Assembly: GCA_013397935.1 (NCBI GenBank)
Contig: VZRN01001308.1
Coordinates: 454,612 to 518,611, forward strand
Direction: 5' to 3'
Source: Dasyornis broadbenti
Lineage: Eukaryota; Chordata; Aves; Passeriformes; Dasyornithidae
Length of the DNA: 64,000 nucleotides
The notes under the pieces are model-generated. The model searched no databases and was not told the origin of the DNA. It saw only the letters and a list, made by a program, of their open reading frames with translations. A program made the translations under genes and the position numbers. This document shows positions 22,130 to 32,257 of this stretch, one piece after another (position 1 is the first letter of the stretch; every line of letters begins with the position of its first letter).

Positions 22130-22660
22130 ATTGCCCGGCAGAGGGCGACTCCTAGGGTAGTCCATGAGCTCATGAGGTAGCAGGGTGCTCACTGGACAGT
22201 AGCATGTGATATCGCAGGGCTGCCTGTGACCTTACAGGGTGCAGGACAATCAATGACTGGCACAGTGTGACATCACAAGGTAAAGCATGACCTCACATGC
22301 GTGCGAGACGCTCATTGGCTGGCAGGATGTGATGCTCAGGGACAGCCCATGACATCATGGCAGAGGTGGGTGCTCAGTGGTTGTCAGGCTGTGACGTACA
22401 GGAGCAGCACATGACTTCATGGCGGAGGGGACACCTCATTGGTGGGTGGTGAGTGACATCCTGCAGCAGCCTGTGACCTCATGGGTGCGTGGGCGCTCAT
22501 TGGCTGTCGGGTGTAACCTCATGCGGGACTGCACGCCCATTGGCCGTCGGGACGTGACGTCACAGCAGACGGGCTGCTCATTGACGGCCAGCGCGGGATC
22601 TCGCGTGGCGCCGCCTGGCGGGCGCAAGCGCTGGCGCTGCGCGGCGCCGATTGGCCGGCG
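22130..22660. repeat. Tandem array of 61-62-bp CCAAT/CRE-like units
   Basis: Units start at 22130, 22191, 22252, 22314, 22376, 22438, 22499, 22539 and 22580. The steps are 61, 61, 62, 62, 62, 61, 40 and 41 bp. Each long unit opens with ATTGG or a variant (the inverted CCAAT box). A TGAC-type motif follows 16 bp later and a second one about 20 bp after that: in order 22207/22227, 22268/22288, 22330/22350, 22392/22412 and 22454/22474. A perfect TGACGTCA lies at 22555-22562, 16 bp after the ATTGG at 22539. The short units have lost one 20-bp third. This is a minisatellite in form, but it is made of transcription-factor-like sites. Confidence 0.8.
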
Positions 22661-22692
22661 GGCGGGGCGGGGCGGGGCCGAGGGGCACGTGC
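22640..22692 (+). promoter_or_regulatory. BSN: GC boxes, CCAAT box and E-box at gap edge, likely BSN core promoter
   Basis: Just before the gap lie ATTGG (22650-22654, inverted CCAAT), overlapping GGGCGG boxes (about 22660-22678) and CACGTG (22686-22691). This is a typical TATA-less CpG island promoter. Assignment to BSN is inferred from the same-strand exon at 44639 and the lack of any other start between them. Confidence 0.5.
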
Positions 22693-23036
22693 NNNNNNNN
22701 NNNNNNNNNNNNNNNNNNNNNNNNNNNNNNNNNNNNNNNNNNNNNNNNNNNNNNNNNNNNNNNNNNNNNNNNNNNNNNNNNNNNNNNNNNNNNNNNNNNN
22801 NNNNNNNNNNNNNNNNNNNNNNNNNNNNNNNNNNNNNNNNNNNNNNNNNNNNNNNNNNNNNNNNNNNNNNNNNNNNNNNNNNNNNNNNNNNNNNNNNNNN
22901 NNNNNNNNNNNNNNNNNNNNNNNNNNNNNNNNNNNNNNNNNNNNNNNNNNNNNNNNNNNNNNNNNNNNNNNNNNNNNNNNNNNNNNNNNNNNNNNNNNNN
23001 NNNNNNNNNNNNNNNNNNNNNNNNNNNNNNNNNNNN
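22693..23036. other. Assembly gap (344 N), probably hiding BSN exon 1
   Basis: An unbroken run of N with extremely GC-rich sequence on both sides. Known: the bassoon N-terminus begins with a myristoylation-type MGNE start and Gly/Pro-rich repeats, coded by very GC-rich DNA. Inference: that exon lies here and was not assembled. It should end with two bases of a codon finished by the C at 44639. Confidence 0.6.
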
Positions 23037-23480
23037 GTGGGCCGGCGAGGGGCGCGGGCTCAGGGGGCTGTGGGGGGCTGTCAGGGCGTGCGGCACGGCT
23101 GGGCGAGGGTGTGGGCACAGGTGCGTAGGGGGTGGTGGGTGCAGGTGTGTGTGGGGGGCACGGGTGTGTGGGGGCACGCGGGCAGGAGGTGCAGAGGTGT
23201 TAAGTGCAGGGCTGAGAGGTGCCAGGGTGCGGCGTAGAGGTGTGATGGGTGCAGGTGTGGTGGGTGCAGGGGTGTCTGGGGGGCATGCGGGCAGGAGGTG
23301 CCGTGTTGTGTAGGTCTGGGGGGCACCTGCAGGCAAACACAGGCAGGTGAGACAGGAGTATGCACTGAGTGTGAACCGAGGGGAGAGCCGGTGCAGCTGT
23401 GGGGTGCGGGCAGCAGGGAGAAGGCAGGTGAGGGAGGTGCAGTAGGGCTCAGGGAGGTGATGGAGGCGTCCGAGGCAGGT
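23037..23480 (+). repeat. G-skewed, tandemly duplicated segment after the gap
   Basis: The + strand has far more G than C and many runs of three to six G. Two copies of a ~110-bp block can be seen: GGGTGCAGGTGTG recurs at 23137 and 23247, and GGGGCA-YGCGGGCAGGAGG (Y is C or T) at 23171 and 23280. A long ORF through here on either strand is an artefact of the N run. Confidence 0.65.
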
Positions 23481-23775
23481 CCCTGCTAGAGGGTGTAGCC
23501 CCAGGAGAGCTGGCAGCTCTGAGACACCCGTGGATGCTGGAGAGGGCAAGGGTGCGTTTTGGAGCTGGGTGTGGGAGAGCGATGGAGTGCCCTCGGGGAG
23601 GAGTGTAGTGTTTGGGGGGCAGGAGAAAGCAGGCTGCTGTCCGGTGGGCAGAGGTCCAGCAGTGAGGGGAGAGGGGTAAGGAGAAGGGAGCGATGTGGTT
23701 CAGGGTTGGTGGGTCTGGTCAGGGTGGGGGGATAGTGTCTGGCCGTATACAGCTCAGAGCACTGAGGCATGTAGG

Positions 23776-23836
23776 CACCCCAAACGTGGCCACCCCAAAT
23801 GTGACCACTCCCAAATGTGGCCACCCCAAGTGGAGC
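23776..23836. repeat. Four tandem copies of a 15-bp unit
   Basis: CACCCCAAACGTGGC, CACCCCAAATGTGAC, CACTCCCAAATGTGGC and CACCCCAAGTGGAGC follow each other with few changes. It is a small minisatellite in the BSN intron. Confidence 0.85.
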
Positions 23837-26800
23837 CAGCACCAAACGGGAAAGGTTGTTATGTAACAGGAGGGACGTGCAGCCCTGCCAGGAGTCATCG
23901 GTGCAAAACCTCGCAGGGAACTGCACCGAGCCATTCTCCTTCTGCCAGGCAGTGCCAGCTGGGTGGGAGATACTTTGGAAGGGGGTGTGGGATAAGAGAT
24001 CTTCCTTTAAAAAAAAAAAAAAAATCCAATCCCAAAACATCATCCTATCTGAAAAAATAAAGCCAAGGAGCAGAAAGTTGCACGGAGGGATGGGGGGGAC
24101 TTGGCAGGCAGTTTGCCCTTAGTGTGTAGCCGAGGTAGCAGCATTCCGGACTCTCCGCCTCACCTGGGCAGTGATGAGCGCTGCTGGTCTTGCTAGTCGT
24201 GTTGCTTCAAACAGGGAAAATCCAGGCAGGAGCCTGAGCAGGAGGCTGCAGTCTTGCCGGGCAATAGGCTTCGTCTTGCTGGGCTGCAATCGCGGCTCAC
24301 AGGCGGCACTGTAACATCCAGCAGGATTCAGGGATGCTACAGGGCAGCTGAGCTGTGGGCAGGCTTTGGTCTGTAAGATCCCTGTGAGCTTTCACATAGA
24401 GAGTGTGAAAAAATACCTCTGAATGAAATTGTGCTCATTTTCCTTTATTTTTTCTCAGTTTCCCTTGCTAGAGAGTCACAACCTCTCTGCTTTGGATTCT
24501 GCCAGTGAGAAGTTGTTCGCAGCTGCTTGAACAATTTAAAATTAAATACCTGCGGGGCTGTTTAGGCCACTGTAGCGAAAGGAGCGAGGAAGCCATGCAG
24601 GTCTGCTGTCTCTGATTTTAGCACTGCTCTCCCATTACTGCCCAGGGTCTATGTTTGCTGTTGTGCAGGACTGGGGGTTCCAGGGGCTTTTAGGATCCTG
24701 GAGCACATGGGGCTGCTGGGTGGAGGAGCATAACCTGCCAGCACTGGCCATCCACAGTTCTCTCCTGCCAGAAATACCGGGTTGTTTTTTCCAGCCATGC
24801 TCCAGCCCTCGTACACTGAGCTGATGCTCCTGTGTCTCCTGGGAAGCTGCTGCTGGGGAGCTGCCCTCCCTTCCAATTAATTAACGCAATTAAAGAGGTG
24901 GGCCAAGTGGGGCTGTTCTGTGGAGCAGCGTTGGGATGGGGATGATGCTGAGCTATGCCAGTGTTTAAAACCTGAGCGTGGGAGGGGTGTAGGGGGCTGA
25001 TATAACACTGAGGGGTTTTAATTCAAGGTAGCAAAATGGCAATGAAGGGAAATCAGGCCTCAAGAAGAAAGTCGCTTTTATGAGGTGCAGGAGTGGGCAC
25101 ATAAGACAGACCATATGTTGTGAAAGGTTCAGCAGAGCACAGGATGTGCTGGCCAAGCAGTGAGTGTGCAGTGCAAAAGGTGCTGCTCCAGAAATCCCGA
25201 GTGATGTGGGAAAGTGAGTTTCTCTCAATATCAGAGCAATTATTTTTTTCCTCTGAATTAAATAACCTAAATCCACATGCAAGCCAGTGAAAACTCTAAT
25301 AGTGTGACTTTTCTGTGGAATTTTTCACAATTTGCTTTGTATTATGCAGAGAGGTAGTCTGAATACCTTATAGGGGTACCCTGGATTTTTGGGGTCCCAT
25401 ATTTAAATCCATAATAGCAGTTTCTAAGGAACTGTGTGTACACTACGAAGAGTCTTCAGAGAGTAGAAACCATACCATAGAAGTGGCATCTTCTCACCAG
25501 ATTGCAACATCTACCACTATTTATAAACTTTGATTTCCTGCTTGCGTGCTTTAGCAAGGCACAGGGGAGCCAGAGGTCGGAGGGAAGCTGGGAGCAGGGC
25601 TCAGCTGTGTGGCAGTTTGGATCTGCCAGCAGGATGCAGCTCTGGAAAAGGCCAACACAGTGCAGGGTTGCATCAGGCAGTGTTTTCAGTGCAGACCTCA
25701 CCCTTGGGAAAGGTGCTGCTGGTATCTCATCTGAGGTGGGTGTGCCTGGCTCTGGTGCTCCAGTAAGGAGAGATTGAATGGGAGGAGGGACGGAAGGGTT
25801 GCTCTTGGTCTGCCTGGACACACGGAGCCTCTGTAGCCTGAAAGGAGGCGAAAAGCCGGAGCATCATTTACCTGTAGGATCAAAGGAACCCAGATTGGTT
25901 GCAGATGCATTTGGACAGAAAGCTTTCCAGTGCCTCACAAGTCCTGATCAGTTCCTTCAGGGAGACCCCCTAAGCAGAAGGGACAAGCTCGTTTCACGGT
26001 GCAGCTTGATGGATGGATGGCTTGGATGGCAGAGCAGGGATGATCCCAAGTTCAGAACTGTAGCTCGGGGCACAGTGCTTTAGATGGCTGGTTTTCCTGG
26101 TAACCTGCCGAGAGACTTTATTGCTGCTTCTGATTGTATTTGTGCCTGATTTATGCTGGATTCATTCAGGTTTTCGGTCTCTCTGCTGCTCAGCTGTGCA
26201 GCTTGTAAAAGGCTCTTTTTGACACATGGATGCATGAGCTCAGGCTGAAGGATAGGAGAGGGGAAGAGGGGCAGTCTCCTGGGAAGCATTGAGGACCAGC
26301 CACAAATTCAGGGGCTGTCTGTGGGAGCAGCAGTGTTTTCAGCACCACTGTTTCTCTGGAGCTGGGAGATGCACATTGCAAGCAGCCAGGCTGGCTGCAG
26401 GCTGCAAGGCAGGGAGGGAGCTTCCTCCCCCAGCACACTGGCAGAGATGCCAGGACTTTTGTTTTTCACACTGTGGGTCTTTTTTAAGCTTCAAGGTATT
26501 TCTTACACTTCAAGGTAGGCTTGCTGTGAGCTGAAGGTCTTGAAGTGACTGAGAAGGAATGTTTCCAGTACTGCATGGTAGCACCTTTGGCATGGGCATG
26601 GGCTCCCCCAGAGCCTTCTCTTGGCTTGGAACAATGGCAAGGCAAGTGCTGATCCTGTTTATCCTGCTGTACAGTCAGCGTTGCTCTGTTTGGCAGGTGG
26701 TGGAGCTTGAAGTAAAAAATCTGGTGATAGGGAAGAGTATAAGAGAAACAGACCTGAAAGAAAGAACCCTTTAAATCGGAGAAACTTTGAACAAACCACT

Positions 26801-27984
26801 GCATTTTGGATGCTCCCTTCTACCCTCTCAGTAGCTCTCTTGCGTGTGCTTGTTTGCGTGCCATAAGGTCCATCAAAATGAGAGGCAAGAAGTTTATACA
26901 TAAAGATAATTTAAAAAAAAAAAGCAACTTTGCCTATTTCTTTTTAAATGGGCACTTTTCCCAAGCTTGCAGAAATGAGCAGTCGATGTCCATTTTCATA
27001 TGACTGTGCTAGAAATAAAACCAGGCTGTTTGATGAGAAGTCAGGCTGTGGAGAGGGCTCGTGCTCACCTAGAAAGCCCAGAGAGCCAGCTCCATCCTCG
27101 TTTCCATGCTTTGCTCTTCCCGAAGCGTCTGAGTCCTGCACAGGATGGAGCAGAGGTATCACCATCAGAGGCATTGCTAGGAATTTCCTCAAATATTAAA
27201 ATAGCTTTTCCCAGGCTGAGCCATGGACTGGCACTCTGGAAAAGCCTGCCACACTTCTGCATTTATTGAGCGTTAGTTTATTTGCTGCAAGACGTTTGGA
27301 GGGTCAGGAGGGAGCTGAGGCTGGGTTTAAGTGAGAACGGGAAGAACAGATATGCAATGTTTTAAGCTCATCAAACTTGTGCGAGCAAAGTAAAAAGTAA
27401 AAGGAGTAGAAAATGGTGCACATGATGGATCAAGTCAAAATATTTGTGGTGTTAAATACCCCACTGGGCTTCAATTCATCTTCCCCCCTGTGATGGGCAG
27501 GCAGTGCTGGCTGTGACACAGTGCTTTGCGTACTTGTGATTGCTCTGACAGCAGCCATTAGGCCACTGAATCCAGACGGCACAATTCTGGGTGCTTAAGT
27601 AACTCCAAAACCTCTTCTGGGAATGTGTTCATCAATATTCACAGTGCTTGGCATCAATTATTAATGCCTTTATTTCCAAAACAAATACACAGATTTGCAG
27701 TCTGTTCACAGGTCGGGGTTTCTCACTGCTGGAACCATCCTGGATGGTTCACTGTGGGTATGGATCTTTACCCCTTGCTTTTGCTGGGTGAGGGGTTCCT
27801 TGGGATGTCCCTGCAGTGTCACTTTTGCTCAGAAAGGATGTAGAAGAATTTGTAAGGATTGATATATTTTGCTGTGTTGGCTTGTGCTGGTTGAAAAGTT
27901 GGAAGAGTCTTTGGCTTCTGGTACTATTTGAAGCTATAGCAGGGCTGCTTCCTTTGCACTGGATATTGGAGTGCTGATGGTCAG

Positions 27985-28074
27985 CCTTCTAGTGGAAGGT
28001 GTTCCTGCCCATGGCAGAGGATTGGAACTAGATGATCTTTAGGGTTCCTTCCAACCCAGACCATTCTGATTCTT
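27985..28074 (+). mobile_element. CR1 LINE 3' fragment, sense
   Basis: Contains CTAGTGGAAGGTGTTCCTGC, CCATGGCAGAGGATTGGAAC, TAGATGATCTTTAGGGTTCC and TTCCAACCCAGACCATTCTG, the typical end of a CR1 copy. Confidence 0.93.
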
Positions 28075-30139
28075 CTGCTGATGCTCAGGAATGGAGCCGC
28101 AGCTCAAGTGACCACATCCATTGGGGCTGGCAGGTCCCTCCACATTGTTGCTCATATTGAGCTGGCTTCTGTCTCTTCACTTCTGCTTCTCTAGCATGCT
28201 GGAATAAAGCTGTTTCTTTTCTCTGCTGTGTGAATTGAGCACATATTTGATGTTTCCCATCATGTTTCCAATTCAGTGCAAACAGATAGTCAGTGCTGTG
28301 GCATATTCCTGCAGTTTATACGAGTTTGGGGAATACTTGATGTGCATCTGGACTGGCAGAACACCACAGCCTGCCTGCCACACATCCTCTCTGCACAGCT
28401 ATCTTCACCACTTCCCTGGCTGGGGCTGGCACCTCTGGCCAAGGGTGTTTTTCCAGCAATCCTTTTCCAATATCAGGCTGATTTCCTGGCATATGAGGCG
28501 CTCCTTGGGAAGGATGGAACAGGCGATCAGAGTGTGAAGAGCACTTCCCAAGAGCAGGTAACTCAGTAGGGTGAAGCTGTTTCATGGCAAAGGCATTCTG
28601 TTTTTTCACTAAATGTGACTTTGCTGATGAACACCGCTGCTCTGGGATGTTGCTTGGGGATTTTTTGGCTAGTGAGTGACAGCAAGTGCTGATGGTCATC
28701 CTGGTCCCACTCATCGTAAACTGTTATTCTTCTTGAATTTGAGATCATTGCTGTTGAGCAATCACTATGTTTTCAAATGTCTGTTTGAATGACAGATTTG
28801 TTATTTTTGTATCAGTCTATGAGCACGACTGTTCCTACGAACAAGTTTTTTCATCTTTTTTCGTGCCTGGAGGTGCTAAGCTCCGGCATGACCCCGAGGT
28901 GCTGCTGTGTAGCCTGTCAGTCATCGCTGAGCACGTCCTACCACTTTTCATGTCACTGATGCTGGAAAGTTTTTATGAATGCAGTGAGCTGGCTCCTCGC
29001 TGAGAGCACCCAGCACCTCCAACATGCTATTTAGGAGCCTGCAAGAGCAAACAGCATTGCTGGACCCTATTAACACTGGCCTGTGCTTTATGGCGTGTTT
29101 GTGAGATGCTCTGCTCATGTTTAGTACCAAAGATGACTTAACTACACTGATGGTGGTGTCTTGCTGACTCCTGGCCTCTTTGTAGCTTTCCTAGTGCGTG
29201 TTTGATGTTGAGGAGAAGCCCCAGCCCCGTTAACAGACTGGGGACAGTGGGTTGGGGGAGCAGGAGACAGCAACTCCCTGCTCATGTTGAGCTTCGCAGA
29301 GACAAGTCAAGAAAAGCATCTCTGAATGCAATTTTTATTTTGTTTTCTCTTATTATTTGTTTAAGTGCCATGGTTTGGCTGGAGATGAGGAGGGAATGTG
29401 CCCTCCAGCCTGGCTGGTGATGTTGGGTGGTAAAGATGGTTACAATGGCTAGCAAAGGCACACCTCTGCAGTTCAGAGGCCCAAGCTAGCCAACTGGTAA
29501 TGAAATGGATGTTAACTGTGAGCATAAATAAGTGTAGAAGCAGCTTACCAGAGGGCATAATGGGATATATGATCACAGAAGGTTTAAATAAAACCCTCGC
29601 CTCTGAAAATACAAAGTTACCCTCAGTCCAAAACTATAGTTTCTGTGATGAGCAGCAGATTAGCTGTTCTTACTGCCTTCATTCCTCCCTGAAGATGTGA
29701 TTAAATAGTTTGGTGCATTCTCTTTTGTCGAAAATGATTTAGTTGTGTTTCTAGGTCATTGTCTATAGAAGAAAAATGTGCATATATTTAATGCAGTAGA
29801 GTGTGTTAGGCAGCTTCTAAGACGAGCTGCAACACAAACCCCTCTCCTGCCCAGTCTATCCCCAGACCTCTCTCCTGTCCCTGTCCTTAGCACAGGAAGG
29901 AAGAGTCTCTACACCTCCCTAGAGCAGCAAGATGAACATCTCCGTGTGGAGACTGTTAGTGCATCCTGAGGTGGACACAGTTGTCCAAGAACCAATGACT
30001 GTAACAAGGTGTGCAAGGTGCTGTTGGGAAGAGGTGAGAGCACAGGCCTGGGGGAAACCTCTGGGCCATTACTTGCTGATAGACACCATTAGACACCCAA
30101 ATGCACCCCCACTTGCGAGGCAATGAATAAGATCTTAAA

Positions 30140-30232
30140 TGAGACACTCTTCTCTTACGGAGACAGGCTGAGAGAGGTGGGGTTGTTCGGTCTGCAGAAG
30201 AAAAGGCTCAAGGGAGACCTTAGAGCCATCTG
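30140..30232 (+). mobile_element. CR1 LINE internal fragment, sense
   Basis: Carries GACAGGCTGAGAGAGGTGGG, TTGTTCGGTCTGCAGAAGAA and AAGGCTCAAGGGAGACCTTA, a part of CR1 somewhat upstream of its 3' end. Both ends are approximate. Confidence 0.85.
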
Positions 30233-32103
30233 GATTTCTTCTGCTGGTCATGTGTAGATCTTCATGAGAAGAGCATCTCCTGTCCTCTTGGAGGGTTTCT
30301 CCCTTATCTTGCTTAGAGCAAGCAGACGCTGCATAGAAAACGCATGCATGCTGCTTGAGAAATGTTCCTGAATTTTGAGGCGTTTTGAGCATGTGTGATT
30401 AACTGTTCTTCACTTGGTTCTGGGACCTGACAGGGACCACAGGCTCTCAGACATGACAAAGCAGTTTCCCACGCTGAATAGCTTTCAGATGAGGATTTGA
30501 CAGCTCTTCTGAAGGGCGTAGAATGAAAATCACTGGGAATCAAAATGTCATTTGGTGCAGATGTGACAAAATCCTGTGTTTCAGCCAGGGTATCCGAAGG
30601 TGGCAGGCCCTTCTCCATCCGGCCCAGAGTGCTGGAGGCACAGATGGCTGTGTTGGTCTTACAGCACAGGGTCGCTTGCAGAGTCAATAGCTGAGAGCAG
30701 CCCCTGAACCTTTTTTTTTCCCTTTGTTTCCTTGCTTACCAGTGGAATGGTGCTTTCTAGCCTGTCTTGAGTCTTTCCTGGCCTTTGGGGCTCTCAGGCT
30801 TCTCCAGCTGCTGACAGGCTCAGAGCCGGGTTCCAGGGGACATCCCTTCGCAGGACCAGTCCTGGGGGCTATAGCATCATGAATAGGAGGATTTATTTTG
30901 AAATTTGCCTTTATTTATGCATTTTTAGCTTTGTTAGGAGATGCTTGGGGTATGCAGCCTCTTCTGGCATGGTCTCAGGGTGCTTCTTCTCAGGGTGCCC
31001 CATCCTTGGAAGTTGTATGTGGGTATGAAGTCAATGTGAGACATATCTTCTTCAGCTGTGAAATGAATCCAGAGGGATTTGGCCCTCTCAACACCCCACC
31101 TGAGACCCAAATGGGTCTGCCATGGGCTTCCCACTTGAAGAAAAACTCTGTTGGTAGCATGTGCTCTTCCTTTATCAGTCTAGACATGAGGAGTATGAAG
31201 AGAATTTGCCATATTTAATGTCTGCAAAAGGATGAAGTTGTGCGTGGGAATTACTTTCAAAGATTGACATGTTGTAGCTGTTAACCACTCTTTTTTTTTT
31301 TATTTAACCAAAAAACAGATTGCAGCCTAGGAAAAACAGCATGTTTTTTTTTTTTTCTTTCATCTTCTAAAGAAAACATTTCACTTATAGATATGTGAAT
31401 TTATGAGTTATAAAATAGGAATGGTTGAAAATTGGAAACGTATAATAAGTTCTTAAGGGACTTGGTAATTTGCCTTCCTCTTGTGAGAAAAAACCCCAAA
31501 TCAGCTGATAATACAAAGCTTATGAAAGGCTGGAGAAAATGCAGGGCTGAACTAGATCTTTTTCCACGTTGAATCTGAACTGTACTTTTTCTTTTGATGA
31601 AACATGAAATTACTTTTAATTTATTTTGTTTCAATCCTAGTTACATAAACTATTATTTGATTGTACAGCTGGACTGAAAAACTGTAGGAGGTCTCACATT
31701 TAGGATTTTGCTGCCTCTCTCTCATTAAGCCTACAGCCTGATTTCTTTAAATGCACCTATTAATCTTCTTAGGGAGACAAATTGTTGTTTGGTTGGGGTT
31801 TTTCTCTCTTTTTTTTTTTTTTTTTTTGAACACTAACCTCCCAGTTAACTGTCAGACTAAACCCTGCTGGTTTGCAGCCTTTGCAGGTAGGGCTGTGCTG
31901 CAGCTGGGCACCGCAGTGCCGGCGCCTGTTGCTTTTGGTAGGCTGGGTTTGGTCTGCTTGACTTAAACACCCGAGGTGGTCACAGCCTGAACCATTCTTG
32001 TCGTGCTCAGCAACAACCTCCAAGTCGACAGCAAGGAGTAAATGTAATTTTTTCCATTTTAATTTTGCTGTAGGCTACCTCAGTAGTTCATCTGCGCTAA
32101 CTT

Positions 32104-32257
32104 GCTGGAGAAGTGGCTGCTCCATCTGTGGAAGTGTTCAGAGCCAGGCTGGATGGAGTTTGGGCTAGTGGCAGGTGTCCCTGCCCATGCCAAGGGGGTT
32201 GAAATGAGATGATCTTTAAGGTTCCTTCCAACCCCAATCATTGTGTGATTCTGTGAA
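32104..32257 (+). mobile_element. CR1 LINE 3' fragment, sense
   Basis: Contains GAGCCAGGCTGGATGGAGTT, GGCAGGTGTCCCTGCCCATG, TTAAGGTTCCTTCCAACCCC and the end ATTGTGTGATTCTGTGA. Confidence 0.93.

Noticed and set aside
22130..22600. Regular repeat and spacer pattern that could suggest a CRISPR-like array
   Set aside because: The genome is a vertebrate one, the units are diverged along their whole length, there are no constant repeats with unique spacers, and no cas genes are present.
23037..23120. GT-containing G-rich sequence after the gap as the donor of BSN exon 1
   Set aside because: Several GTG and GTGCG strings exist, but without the exon in front none can be chosen, and no frame here resembles bassoon.
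22419..23549. Long open frames on both strands spanning the gap (up to 323 codons)
   Set aside because: Most of each frame is the run of N, which cannot contain a stop. The flanking parts are low-complexity and match nothing.
26338..26346. TTCAGCACC, the left half of an RE1/NRSF silencer site in the BSN intron
   Set aside because: The right half (GGACAGCGCC type) is absent at any of the accepted spacings, and half sites occur often by chance.
31808..31826. Long T-tract that could be the tail of a retroposed gene copy on the - strand
   Set aside because: No retrocopy coding sequence or target-site duplication is visible next to it; a simple tract explains it.
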